Source: Modestobacter lapidis (GTDB lineage: Bacteria; Actinomycetota; Actinomycetes; Mycobacteriales; Geodermatophilaceae). From it: a DNA stretch of 64,000 bases. Each line of letters opens with the position of its first letter. Positions within the stretch are counted from its first letter, which is position 1. The stretch is from positions 124,001-188,000 of the forward strand of contig JABAKE010000004.1 in NCBI GenBank assembly GCA_019779905.1, given 5' to 3'. The notes under the pieces are model-generated. The model was not told the origin of the DNA, searched no databases, and was given only the letters and a program-made list of their open reading frames with translations. The position numbers and the translations under genes are program-made. Below are positions 8,667 to 17,449 of this stretch, piece after piece.

Positions 8667-8951
8667 TCAGCCACCGGCCACGGACTGGATCACCATGACC
8701 TCGGCGTCCGGCCCGACCGGCGTCGCGAGGTGCTGCAGCCGGCGGACGTCCTCCCCGTCGACGTAGACGTTGACGTGCCGCCGCAGGGCACCGGTCTCGT
8801 CCCGCACCCGCCGGTCGAACACCGGGTGGTCGGCGGCGACCGTGTCCAGCACTGCGCCGACGGTGCCCGGGCCGACCAGCGGGATCGCCAGCTCGCGCTG
8901 CCCGGCGGTGCACCCGGCGAGCAGCCGGGGCACCAGCAACCGCACCGTCAC
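8667..8951 (-). CDS. MoaD/ThiS-family beta-grasp (ubiquitin-like) protein
   Basis: A 94-residue ubiquitin-like small protein. It has the beta-grasp pattern MTVRLLVPRLL...VNVYVDGEDVRRL and ends exactly in Gly-Gly, the residue pair that is adenylated and thiocarboxylated or conjugated in MoaD, ThiS and SAMP proteins. Its ATG overlaps the stop of the BNR-repeat gene (ATGA), so the two are co-translated. It is probably a sulfur carrier or a protein modifier. No MoeB/E1-like partner is present in the window, so the pathway cannot be named. Confidence 0.85.
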   Translation of the reverse strand: MTVRLLVPRLLAGCTAGQRELAIPLVGPGTVGAVLDTVAADHPVFDRRVRDETGALRRHVNVYVDGEDVRRLQHLATPVGPDAEVMVIQSVAGG

Positions 8952-10027
8952 GGCAGCACCGCCGCCCGCACGCAGAGCACGTCGGGCAAGTGGTCCGCGA
9001 CCTGGCTGAACGTCTCCCCCTCGTCGGCGCTGGCGTACACCGCCCCGCCGCGGGTGCCGAGGTAGACGCCCACCGGATCGGCCGAGTCCACTGCTGCCGC
9101 GTCGCGCAGGACGGCGTTGAACTCGCCGGCGGGCAACCCGGCGGCCGACCGGCGCCAGGTCGCCCCGGTGTCGTCGGTGCGGTGCACCGCCAGCTCACCA
9201 CCGGGCGGGATCCGCTCCGAATCGGCCACCAGCGGCACCACCCAGGCGGTTCCTGCCCGCCGGGGATGGGCCAGCATCACGAACCCGAAGTCCGAGGGCA
9301 GCCCTCCGGCGATCGAGGTCCAGGAGTCCCCGTCGTCGTCGGAGCGGTAGACGCCGTGGTGGTTCTGCGCGTACAGCCTCCGCGGGTCGGCGGCGTCGCG
9401 GGCGATCTTGTGCACGCACTGCCCGAACTCGGGTGCCGGCCCGGGCAGGAAGTAGGCGGAGATGCCGGCGTTGCGCGGCTGCCACGAGGCCCCGCCGTCC
9501 CGGGTCCGGTAGACCCCGCCGGTGCTCATCGCGACGTGCACCGTTCCCTCGGGCCCGGGGATGACGGTGTGTGCGGCCGACCCGCCCGCACCGGCGCCCC
9601 AGTCGGAGCGGTGGGGGTGGTCCCACAGGCCACGGCACAGCTCGAAGTGCTCGCCGCCGTCGCCCGACCGCCAGACCGAGATCGGCTCGCAGCCGGCCCA
9701 CACCACCCCGGGCCGGTCGGCGGAGTCCGGCTGCAGCTGCCAGATCCGCTCGACCGAGGCACCGGCGTCGGCCGGGAACCGGATGGCGCCGCCGTCCGGC
9801 TCGGTCCAGGTCTGCCCGAGGTCGTCGGAGTGGACGACGGTCGGGCCGAAGTGCTCCGAGCGCACTCCGACCATGAGCCGGGCGCGCCCCTCGCGGGTGT
9901 CGATGCCGATGCTCGGCACCTCGGTCATCAGGAAGTGCGGCGGCGACAGGGTCCAGGTGCGCCGGTCGTCGCTCGTCGCGAGCCACAGCCCCTTGCGGGT
10001 GCCGATCGCCAGCAGCGTGGTGGTCAT
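8948..10027 (-). CDS. BNR/Asp-box beta-propeller protein (sialidase-like fold)
   Basis: A 359-residue protein with repeated Asp-box-like turns, for example SDDLGQTWTEPD, SGDGGEHFEL, TRDGGASWQP, SDDDGDSWTSI, TDDTGATWRRS and SADEGETFSQV, spaced about 45-60 residues apart as in six-bladed propellers of the sialidase/Ycf48 superfamily. There is no signal peptide, so it is cytoplasmic. The sialidase Arg triad cannot be assigned, so glycosidase activity is not claimed. It is coupled to the downstream MoaD-like gene, a pairing seen in actinobacteria whose role is unknown to me. Confidence 0.8.
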   Translation of the reverse strand: MTTTLLAIGTRKGLWLATSDDRRTWTLSPPHFLMTEVPSIGIDTREGRARLMVGVRSEHFGPTVVHSDDLGQTWTEPDGGAIRFPADAGASVERIWQLQPDSADRPGVVWAGCEPISVWRSGDGGEHFELCRGLWDHPHRSDWGAGAGGSAAHTVIPGPEGTVHVAMSTGGVYRTRDGGASWQPRNAGISAYFLPGPAPEFGQCVHKIARDAADPRRLYAQNHHGVYRSDDDGDSWTSIAGGLPSDFGFVMLAHPRRAGTAWVVPLVADSERIPPGGELAVHRTDDTGATWRRSAAGLPAGEFNAVLRDAAAVDSADPVGVYLGTRGGAVYASADEGETFSQVADHLPDVLCVRAAVLP

Positions 10028-10078
10028 GCAGCAGTAGACCGCCGGGCGCCGACGAAATCATCGGTCCCCGTCGTCCCG

Positions 10079-10108
10079 CTGGGGCCAAAGTCGCGACTTT
10101 GGCCCCAG
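10079..10108. repeat. 30-bp perfect palindrome (GQSRDFGP family), intergenic copy
   Basis: A perfect inverted repeat with 15-nt arms (CTGGGGCCAAAGTCG and its complement) and no loop, in the spacer between cobN and the BNR gene, 15 nt downstream of the cobN stop. The 26-bp core is identical to the coding copy in cobG. It could serve as a terminator stem for cobN, but there is no T-run. Confidence 0.95.
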
Positions 10109-10123
10109 GTGGCGGGCACGACG

Positions 10124-13100
10124 TCAGCGGGAGTGGGCTCGCGCCGGGGTGTCCCCGCCCTCGAGGTCGCCCTCGGTGTCCAGGTAGGCCTGCTGCAGCT
10201 CGGCGAGCAGCGCCGGGTCGGGATCGGCCCACATCTGCCGGTCGACCGCCTCCAGCAGCCGCTCGGCGATGCCGTGCAGGGCCCACGGATTCGACTTCTC
10301 CATGAACTCCCGGTTCTCCGGGTCGAGCACGTAGGTCTGGGCGAGCTTCTCGTACATCCAGTCGGCGACCACCCCGGTGGTGGCGTCGTAGCCGAAGAGG
10401 TAGTCGACGGTCGCGGCCAGCTCGAACGCGCCCTTGTAGCCGTGCCGGCGCATCGCGGCCAGCCACTTGGGGTTGACCACGCGGGCGCGGAACACCCGGG
10501 AGGTCTCCTCGAGCAGGGACCGGGTCTTCACCTGCTCGGGCCGGGTGGAGTCGCCGATGTAGGCCGCGGGCGCAGCCCCGGTCAGCGCACGGACGGTGGC
10601 GACCATCCCGCCGTGGTACTGGAAGTAGTCGTCGGAGTCGGCGATGTCGTGCTCGCGGGTGTCCACGTTCTTGGCGGCCACCGCGATCCGCTTGTAGGCG
10701 GTCTCCATGTCCGGCCGCGCGTTGACCCCGTCGAGATCCCGGCCGTAGGCGTAGCCGCCCCAGACGGCGTAGACCTCGGCCAGGTCGGCATCCCCGCGCC
10801 AGTCGCGGGAGTCGATCAGCGACAGCAGGCCGGCCCCGTAGGCGCCCGGCTTCGAGCCGAACACCCGGGTGGTGGCCCGCCGGCGGTCGCCGTGGATGGC
10901 CTGGTCGGCGTCCACGTGGGCCTTCACGTAGTTCTCGGCGTCGGACTCGGCGGAGAGGCCGGCCACCAGGGTCACCGCGTCGTCCAGCATGGTCACCACG
11001 TGCGGGAACGCGTCCCGGAAGAAGCCGCTGATCCGCACCGTCACGTCGATCCGCGGCCGGCCCAGCTCGTCGAGCGGGATGGGCTCCAGCCCGGTGACCC
11101 GCCGGGAGGCGTCGTCCCAGACCGGCCGGACGCCGAGCAGCGCCAGGACCTCCGCGACGTCGTCACCCGAGGTGCGCATCGCCGAGGTGCCCCACACCGA
11201 CAGGCCCACCGAGCGGGGGTGCGCGCCGGTGTCGGCGACGTAGCGCTCGACCAGCGACTCGGCCATCGCCGACCCGGTCTCCCAGGCCAGCCGGGAGGGG
11301 ATGGCGCGCGGGTCGACGGAGTAGAAGTTGCGCCCGGTCGGCAGCACGTTCACCAGCCCGCGCAGCGGCGACCCGGACGGCCCGGCCGGCACGTAGCCGC
11401 CGTCCAGGGCGTGCAGGGTCATGTCCAGCTCGTCGGTGGTGCGCTCCAGCCGGGGCACGACCTCCTCGACGGCGAACCGCAGCACCGCGGCGACCGCCTC
11501 GTCGTCCCGGCCCAGCACTTCGCGCACGAGGGCAGAAATGGCCATCTCTGCCCAGCCGGCCGCCTCCATGCCGGCCACCAGCGCGGCGGCCTGCGCCTCG
11601 ACCGCGTCGGTCGCCCTCAGCCCGGCGGTGCCGTCCTCGGTCAGGCCGAGCGCCTCCCGCAGCCCGGGCAGCGCGACCGCACCGCCCCAGATCTGCCGGG
11701 CCCGCAGCATCGCCAGCACCAGATCGACCCGGTTCCCGCCGCTGGGCGGGGTGCCCAGCACGTGCAGCCCGTCGCGGATCTGGGAGTCCTTGATCTCGCA
11801 GAGCCAGCCGTCGACGTGCAGGATCATCTCGTCGAAGTGGTCGTCCTCGGGCCGCTCGGCAAGGCCCAGGTCGGAGTCGAGCTTGGCGGCCTGCAGCAGC
11901 GTCCAGATCTGCTGGCGGACGGCGGGCAGCTTCGCCGGGTCCATTGCGGCGATGTTGGCGTGCTCGTCGAGCAGCTGCTCCAGCCGGGCGATGTCGCCGT
12001 AGGAGTCGGCGCGGGCCATCGGCGGCACCATGTGATCGACCAGGGTGGCGTGCGCCCGGCGCTTGGCCTGAGTGCCCTCGCCCGGGTCGTTGACCAGGAA
12101 CGGGTAGACCAGCGGCAGGTCGCCGATCGCCGCGTCGGTACCGCAGGCCGCCGACATCCCCACGGTCTTGCCGGGCAGCCACTCGAGGTTCCCGTGCTTG
12201 CCGACGTGCACCATGGCGTGCGCCCCGAATCCGCCAGCATCCCGACCAGACCGCAGCCACCAGTAGGCGGCCAGGTAGTGGTGTGACGGCGGCAGGTCGG
12301 GATCGTGGTAGATCGCGATCGGGTTCTCCCCGAAGCCGCGCGGCGGCTGGACCATCACCACGACGTTCCCGGCCCGCAGCGCGGCGAAGACGATGTCGCC
12401 GTGTCCGTTTGTCGACTCGTCGACGAAGAGCTTTCCCGGTGCGGGGCCCCAGTGCTCCTCCATCGCCGCGCGCAGCTCGACGGGCAGCGTGGCGAAGAAG
12501 GCCTGGTAGTCGGCGGCACCGATGCGCACCGGGTTGCCGCTCAGCACCTCCTCGGTCAGCCAGTTCTCGTCCTGGCCGCCGGCGGCGATCAGCGCGTGCA
12601 CCAGCGCGTCACCGTCCAGGTCGGCCAGGCCGGGCAGCGCGCCGGGCCCCTCGAACGGGCCGACGTCGTAGCCCTGGCCGGCCATCGCGGCGAGCAGCCG
12701 GACGACGGAGGCGGGCGTGTCCAGCCCGACGGCGTTGCCGATCCGGGCGTGCTTGGTCGGGTACGCGGACAGCATCACGACGATGCGGCGCTCGGCCGGC
12801 GGGGTGTGCCGGAGCCGGGCGTGCGCGACGGCGGTGCCGGCCACCCGCGCGGCCCGCTCGGGGTCGGCGACGTAGGAGGTGAGGCCGTCGGCGTCGGTCT
12901 CCTTGAACGAGAACGGCACGCTGATCAGCCGGCCGTCGAACTCCGGGATGGCGACCTGGTTGCCGACGTCGAGCGGGGACAGCCCGTCGTCGTTGGCGGC
13001 CCACTGCGCGCGGCTGCTGGTGAGGCACAGCCCCTGGATCACCGGGACGTCGAGCTTCGCGAGCTCGCCGACGTCCCAGGCGCCGTCGTCCCCACCGGCC

Positions 13101-13780
13101 GAGGCGGTGGCGGGTTTGGAGCCGCCGGCCGCGAGCACCGTGACGACCAGCGCGTCGGCGGTGCGCAGCACGTCGACCAGGCCGGGCTCGACGCTGCGCA
13201 GGGAGGCGGTGAAGACGGGCAGCGCCCGGCCGCCGGCGTCCTCGATCGCGGTGCAGATCGCCTCGACGAAGGCGGTGTTCCCGGCCAGGTGGTGCGCCCG
13301 GTAGTAGAGGACGGCGACGGTCGGGCCCTCGGTCACCGCTGAGGCACGCTCCAGCACACCCCACTCGGGGGCGACGGACGGCGGCTCGAAGCCCTCGCCG
13401 TCCAGCAGCACCGTGTCGCCGAGGAACCGGTGCAGCTGCGCCAGGTTGTCCGGCCCGCCCTGGGCGAGGTAGCCGTGCGCCTCGGTCGCCACGCCCATCG
13501 CAACCGTGGAGAGCTCCATCAGCTCGGCGTCGGGCACCTGCTCGCCGCCGAGGACGACGACCGGCGCCGGGCCGGCCAGCAGCGGGGCCAGCAGCTCCTC
13601 GTACTGCCGGCGGACGCCGAGGATCCGGACGACCACCAGGTCGCTGCCCTCGGCCAGCGCGACCATGCCCGCGGCATCCAGTCGCGACGGGTTGCCCAGC
13701 CGCCAGGTCACGGCACTGGACCGGGCCGACAGCAGGTCGGTGTCGGACGTGGAGAGCAGGGTGAAGGTGCGTGCGCTCAA
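10124..13780 (-). CDS. cobN: aerobic cobaltochelatase large subunit CobN
   Basis: A 1218-residue CobN/BchH-type chelatase subunit that inserts Co(II) into hydrogenobyrinate a,c-diamide together with AAA+ partner subunits, here probably the ChlID protein at 49420. The family stretches VHVGKHGNLEWLPGKTVGMS, NDPGEGTQAKRRAHATLVDH and SVWGTSAMRTSGDDVAE are clear. The start is a TTG (LSARTFTLLSTSDTDLL) preceded by GGGAGG at 6 nt; the upstream open frame is riboswitch. Control is by the B12 riboswitch immediately 5'. Confidence 0.95.
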   Translation of the reverse strand: MSARTFTLLSTSDTDLLSARSSAVTWRLGNPSRLDAAGMVALAEGSDLVVVRILGVRRQYEELLAPLLAGPAPVVVLGGEQVPDAELMELSTVAMGVATEAHGYLAQGGPDNLAQLHRFLGDTVLLDGEGFEPPSVAPEWGVLERASAVTEGPTVAVLYYRAHHLAGNTAFVEAICTAIEDAGGRALPVFTASLRSVEPGLVDVLRTADALVVTVLAAGGSKPATASAGGDDGAWDVGELAKLDVPVIQGLCLTSSRAQWAANDDGLSPLDVGNQVAIPEFDGRLISVPFSFKETDADGLTSYVADPERAARVAGTAVAHARLRHTPPAERRIVVMLSAYPTKHARIGNAVGLDTPASVVRLLAAMAGQGYDVGPFEGPGALPGLADLDGDALVHALIAAGGQDENWLTEEVLSGNPVRIGAADYQAFFATLPVELRAAMEEHWGPAPGKLFVDESTNGHGDIVFAALRAGNVVVMVQPPRGFGENPIAIYHDPDLPPSHHYLAAYWWLRSGRDAGGFGAHAMVHVGKHGNLEWLPGKTVGMSAACGTDAAIGDLPLVYPFLVNDPGEGTQAKRRAHATLVDHMVPPMARADSYGDIARLEQLLDEHANIAAMDPAKLPAVRQQIWTLLQAAKLDSDLGLAERPEDDHFDEMILHVDGWLCEIKDSQIRDGLHVLGTPPSGGNRVDLVLAMLRARQIWGGAVALPGLREALGLTEDGTAGLRATDAVEAQAAALVAGMEAAGWAEMAISALVREVLGRDDEAVAAVLRFAVEEVVPRLERTTDELDMTLHALDGGYVPAGPSGSPLRGLVNVLPTGRNFYSVDPRAIPSRLAWETGSAMAESLVERYVADTGAHPRSVGLSVWGTSAMRTSGDDVAEVLALLGVRPVWDDASRRVTGLEPIPLDELGRPRIDVTVRISGFFRDAFPHVVTMLDDAVTLVAGLSAESDAENYVKAHVDADQAIHGDRRRATTRVFGSKPGAYGAGLLSLIDSRDWRGDADLAEVYAVWGGYAYGRDLDGVNARPDMETAYKRIAVAAKNVDTREHDIADSDDYFQYHGGMVATVRALTGAAPAAYIGDSTRPEQVKTRSLLEETSRVFRARVVNPKWLAAMRRHGYKGAFELAATVDYLFGYDATTGVVADWMYEKLAQTYVLDPENREFMEKSNPWALHGIAERLLEAVDRQMWADPDPALLAELQQAYLDTEGDLEGGDTPARAHSR

Positions 13781-13804
13781 GGAGTGCCTCCCTCGGGGTC
13801 CGCG

Positions 13805-13960
13805 CCCCGGGTCGTCGGGCACGGCAGCCGAGGCGCCCGCCTCCCCCGCGGGCGCACAGGTGCGGGGCGGCGCCGGTTTCGCACCGCCGGCCGCCGCTCC
13901 GGTGACCCCGGGCGGCCGGTGCGATCGCCTCGCTGCGCTGCCGTGGTTGCCGTGGACGCT
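13805..13960 (-). promoter_or_regulatory. cobalamin (B12) riboswitch of cobN
   Basis: On the minus strand, 25-150 nt before the cobN TTG, the sequence follows the cobalamin aptamer: GGTGCGAAACCGGCGC (13874-13889), CCCGCACCTGTG (the CCCGCnACTGTG box) and then GCCCGACGAC (13811-13820), matching the GCCnGaaGAC end of the aptamer. The expression platform lies between this and the GGGAGG Shine-Dalgarno, which suggests translational control. High B12 would be expected to shut off cobN. Confidence 0.85.
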
Positions 13961-14001
13961 ACCGCCTCCCTCCGGCGGCCCCGACAGCGCGGCCGGGCCG
14001 G

Positions 14002-15252
14002 TCAGGCCGTCCGGACGCGGGAGATGCGCATGCCGCTGCTGGGTGCCGCCGGCATCCTGGACAGGTCGACGCTGAGGTCCTGCAGCGGGACCTCGTAGGT
14101 CATGGCGGTGCTCAGCAGCCGGATGGCCCGCTCCACGAGCGAGATGGTGAGCCACTCCCCGGCGCAGCGGTGGGTGGTGTCGTGGTCACCACCGCCCTGC
14201 GGCACGAAGGTGTAGGGGTCGCCGTCCCAGCTGCCGAAGCGCTCGGGCCGGAAGGCGGCGGGCTCGGCCCAGATCCGCGGGTCGTGGTTGGTGGCGTAGA
14301 TGTCCAGCAGGAACCACGACCCCGGGGAGAAGCGCCGGCCGCGCCACTCGAACTCCCGCCGTGCCCGGCCACCCACCATCGGGAAGAACGGGTAGTAGCG
14401 GCGCACCTCCTGCACGAACCAGCGGAGGTACCCGTCGTCCTCGGCTGCCCTGGCCCGGCAGTCCGGGTACTGGTGCAGGGCCAGGGCTGCGTAGGTGATG
14501 AACCGGGCGACCGCGACGGAGGGGCGCAGCACGTTGATCAGCTCGACCCGGGCCCGGTCGGTGTCCAGCAGCGCTCCGTCGGCCGTCCGGTGCCAGGCGA
14601 TCACGTGCGCCGCCGTCCCCTCCGCCACCTGGAGCGCTCCGCTGCGGACCTGGTCGATCACCGTGCCGGCCCACTGCTCGGCGCGGTGCCGGAGGACCTG
14701 GCCGCGCAGGTTCCGCGGCCCCACCGACCCGGCGCCCTCGACCATCGCGGCGAGCTGCCGGGTCCGCCGGGGCACGTCTCCGGTTTCCAGCGGGATCCCA
14801 CTCCAGGCGCAGACCGCCCGGCACAGCACCTCGCGGACCTCCTCCATCAGGACGACCTCGCCGGCCTGCTGCCACGTCGGTACCGAGCTCCGCCACTCCC
14901 GCTCGACGGTGTCCGCCAGGTCGGTCAGCGACGCCGGGGTCATCAGCGACATGAACATCCGCTTGCGACGGCGGTGCTCCCCGTTCTCGAGCATCTCGAC
15001 GCTGCCCAGGTCCAGGAGCAGGGTCAGGGCCGTGGCCGGGATCGCGCGACGGCGGGTCATCAGGTCCGGCGTGTACAGCAGCCGGGCTGCCTCCGCACCG
15101 AAGGCGACGAACGCCGTGCGGCCCAGCAGGCGGGTCTGAAAGACGTCGGTCGAGCAGCGGGCGAACCGCCCCGCACCGAACGCGTATCCCTCCCGCAGCA
15201 GGGCCACGCTGCTGTCGACGGCATCCAGCCGGGGAATGCCCGCCGTCACCAC
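14002..15252 (-). CDS. cytochrome P450, CYP152 (fatty-acid peroxygenase) type
   Basis: A 416-residue P450. The heme-binding region FVPQGGGDHDTTHRCAGEW has its axial Cys near residue 363, and the QGGGD-HRC form is the CYP152 one (BSbeta, SPalpha, OleT). The I-helix region NVLRPSVAVARF puts Arg243-Pro244 where CYP152 enzymes bind the fatty-acid carboxylate. The usual Thr of monooxygenases is absent. It would use H2O2 to hydroxylate or decarboxylate fatty acids without a redox partner. GTG start. It lies upstream of, and on the same strand as, the cobN riboswitch; the reason for this neighbourhood is unclear. Confidence 0.88.
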   Translation of the reverse strand: MVTAGIPRLDAVDSSVALLREGYAFGAGRFARCSTDVFQTRLLGRTAFVAFGAEAARLLYTPDLMTRRRAIPATALTLLLDLGSVEMLENGEHRRRKRMFMSLMTPASLTDLADTVEREWRSSVPTWQQAGEVVLMEEVREVLCRAVCAWSGIPLETGDVPRRTRQLAAMVEGAGSVGPRNLRGQVLRHRAEQWAGTVIDQVRSGALQVAEGTAAHVIAWHRTADGALLDTDRARVELINVLRPSVAVARFITYAALALHQYPDCRARAAEDDGYLRWFVQEVRRYYPFFPMVGGRARREFEWRGRRFSPGSWFLLDIYATNHDPRIWAEPAAFRPERFGSWDGDPYTFVPQGGGDHDTTHRCAGEWLTISLVERAIRLLSTAMTYEVPLQDLSVDLSRMPAAPSSGMRISRVRTA

Positions 15253-15356
15253 GCCCGGGGCTCCTGCCCCGTCGCGACCACGATGTCCAGCTCTGGCATG
15301 TCACTCCCCACCTGCTCACGGAACGGCGCTCGCGCACCGGCGCCGACGGCGATCTG

Positions 15357-15950
15357 TCAGGCGCTGACCTCGACGAGGTCGATCACGAAGACGAGGGTGG
15401 CTCCTCCTGGGATCGGGCCCTGACCGCGCGGGCCGTAGCCGAGGTCGCTGGGGATGGTCACCATCCGGCGTCCACCGACCTGCATGCCGCTGATCCCCTG
15501 CTCGAAACCGGGGATGACCTGCCCGGCACCGAGGGTGACCGGCAGGGTCTCGTCCGCCCCGCGGCTCCAGGAGGAGTCGAACTCCTCGCCGGTCTCGTAG
15601 AACGCCCCCACGTACTTGACCGCGACGGTGGATCCCCCGACGGCCTCGGGACCGGATCCGACCACCACGTCGCTGATCACCAGGTCGCACGGCGGCGGGG
15701 CGTCCGACGGCGGCACCTCGGGGGCCGTGCCCAGGTCGGTGGTGATCCCGGCCGCCGGCTCGGCCGTCGCCCCCCGTGTCTCGCACGCCTGCGAGGTCGC
15801 CGCCCCGGGAGGGGCTTCCTCCGCGGTGGTCGTCCCGGCGGCGTTGCTCCCGGATTCCTGCGCTCCCTCGTCCGTGCCGCCACCACAGGCAGCGAGCGAC
15901 AACGACAGGGTGACGGCGAGCAGGCCGTGGCGGGCGGTGCGGCGGATCAT
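15357..15950 (-). CDS. FKBP-type peptidyl-prolyl isomerase, secreted lipoprotein
   Basis: A 197-residue protein. The N-terminus MIRRTARHGLLAVTLSLSLAAC is a lipoprotein signal with lipobox LAAC-G, so it is probably anchored outside the membrane. A Thr/Glu/Ala-rich linker follows. The FKBP domain covers about residues 88-197: VAVKYVGAFYETGEEFDSS, GAGQVIPGFEQGISGM, GGRRMVTIPSDLGYG and FVIDLVEV, all with conserved binding-pocket residues. It would catalyse prolyl isomerisation of exported proteins. The true ATG is internal to a long antisense frame. It is divergent from the antiporter. Confidence 0.93.
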   Translation of the reverse strand: MIRRTARHGLLAVTLSLSLAACGGGTDEGAQESGSNAAGTTTAEEAPPGAATSQACETRGATAEPAAGITTDLGTAPEVPPSDAPPPCDLVISDVVVGSGPEAVGGSTVAVKYVGAFYETGEEFDSSWSRGADETLPVTLGAGQVIPGFEQGISGMQVGGRRMVTIPSDLGYGPRGQGPIPGGATLVFVIDLVEVSA

Positions 15951-16217
15951 GGGGCTCTCCTGGCCGAGCAGGGGCTCGAGTCGGGGCGCCGAGGCGAAAG
16001 GACCTCGTCGCGGTTCCGTGTGCGGTGGAGGACGACGGCCGCCCGGTCCCAGCGGCAGGCGCCCGGGACGGCGGAGCCCCGACTGTAGCCACGCGCGGTC
16101 GTCCCGGCCCGCCGACCGACTCGCGGTGGCCCCCGGCCTGCCCCATGATCGTTCCCCACGGCCGCGGAGACCCCCTGCGCCGATCACACCGTGACCGCTC
16201 CGGAGGCTGAACACCCA

Positions 16218-17423
16218 GTGGAGGACCTGCACCTCGGCTACGCGCTCGTCGGGAGCCTGGCCGTCCTGCTGGCGACCGTGTCCAGCCAGATCCGGAACCT
16301 GCCGCTCAGCGAGCCACTCCTGGCCCTGCTCATGGGAGTGCTGGTCGGGCCGGAGGTGCTCGGCCTGCTCGGCGTGCCGGAGGGCAGGCAGCACACGCTG
16401 CTGCTCGAGGTGGCCCGCGTGCTGCTCGCCATCTCGCTGATCGGGGTGGCGCTGCGCTACCCGGTCCGCCGGCTGCGTCCGATCGTCCGGCCCACCACGG
16501 TGCTCGTGCTGGCCGGGATGGCCGGGATGGCGGCCCTGTCGGCCGGCCTGGCCTGGCTGCTGCTGGGCGTCCCCCTGGCGCTGGCCGCGCTGATCGGCGC
16601 CTGCATCACGCCCACCGACCCGGTGCTCGCCTCGAGCGTGGTGACCGGCAAGCCGGCGGAGGAGCACCTCCCGGCGCGGATGCGCCAACTGCTCTCGATG
16701 GAGTCCGGGTCCAACGACGGGCTGGCGCTGCCGCTGGTCCTGCTCGGCATCGCCCTGGTGCTCGGCGACTCCCTGGGGCACGCCGCGCTGGACGGCCTCT
16801 ACCAGGTCGGCACCGGCGTGGTCGTCGGCATCGTCATCGGGCTCGCCGCCGGCAAGGCGGTCAGCGTGGGCATGAGGAACCAGGACGTCGACAAGGGCTC
16901 CTCGTTCGTCCTCACGCTGATGCTGGCCATCGCCGTCCTGGGCATCACCCGGCTGCTGAACGCGGACGGCGTCCTCGCCGTCTTCGTCGCCGGCCTCGCC
17001 TACAACTCCACCGTCGCCAACGACGAGATGGCGGAGCAGGACACCGTCGACGAGGGGGTGAACCGCTACCTGGGCTTCCCGCTGTTCCTGCTGGTCGGGA
17101 TCACCCTGCCGTGGTCGGACTGGGCAGAGCTCGGCTGGGCAGCGGTGCTGTTCCCCCTCGCGGTACTGATCCTCCGCCGGCCACCGGTCCTCCTGGCCCT
17201 CCTCCGTCCCGTGGGCCTGCGGCCCCGGGACGCGGTCTTCCTCGGCTGGTTCGGCCCGGTCGGGGTCAGCGCGGTCTTCTACCTGATGCTCAGCCACCAC
17301 GACGGGGTGACCGATCCTCGCGCGTGGGCCGCCGGCAGCCTGGTCGTGGTCGCGAGCACGATCGCGCACGGTGTCACCGCGACCCCGGCACGTCATCTCT
17401 ATCGCAGGATCGCCGGCAGCTGA
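16218..17423 (+). CDS. CPA1-type Na+(K+)/H+ antiporter
   Basis: A 401-residue integral membrane protein with about 11-12 hydrophobic segments. The family signature ACITPTDPVLASSVVTG lies near residue 130, and MESGSNDGLALPLVLLG follows, carrying the ion-binding Asp region typical of NhaP/CPA1 exchangers. It probably exchanges cations for protons. I chose the GTG at 16218 because GGAGG precedes it by 11 nt; a GTG 27 nt upstream lacks a Shine-Dalgarno. A stem-loop follows the stop. Confidence 0.9.
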   Translation: MEDLHLGYALVGSLAVLLATVSSQIRNLPLSEPLLALLMGVLVGPEVLGLLGVPEGRQHTLLLEVARVLLAISLIGVALRYPVRRLRPIVRPTTVLVLAGMAGMAALSAGLAWLLLGVPLALAALIGACITPTDPVLASSVVTGKPAEEHLPARMRQLLSMESGSNDGLALPLVLLGIALVLGDSLGHAALDGLYQVGTGVVVGIVIGLAAGKAVSVGMRNQDVDKGSSFVLTLMLAIAVLGITRLLNADGVLAVFVAGLAYNSTVANDEMAEQDTVDEGVNRYLGFPLFLLVGITLPWSDWAELGWAAVLFPLAVLILRRPPVLLALLRPVGLRPRDAVFLGWFGPVGVSAVFYLMLSHHDGVTDPRAWAAGSLVVVASTIAHGVTATPARHLYRRIAGS

Positions 17424-17428
17424 TCACG

Positions 17429-17449
17429 GGCAGCCGACCGAGGGCTGCC
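17429..17449 (+). terminator. stem-loop after the antiporter gene
   Basis: A perfect 7-bp stem (GGCAGCC / GGCTGCC) with a 7-nt loop, 6 nt after the stop codon. There is no T-tract, as is common for actinobacterial terminators. Confidence 0.5.

Noticed and set aside
10079-10108. Reading the palindrome only as a cobN terminator
   Set aside because: The identical core occurs inside coding regions of cobG and cobIJ where termination would be harmful, and there is no T-run. Termination may still be a secondary role.
15357-17396. Long frame extending the FKBP gene to 679 residues
   Set aside because: The upstream part is antisense to the antiporter, is rich in His, Gln, Asp and Arg and lacks a start near a Shine-Dalgarno. 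The lipoprotein signal begins at 15950.
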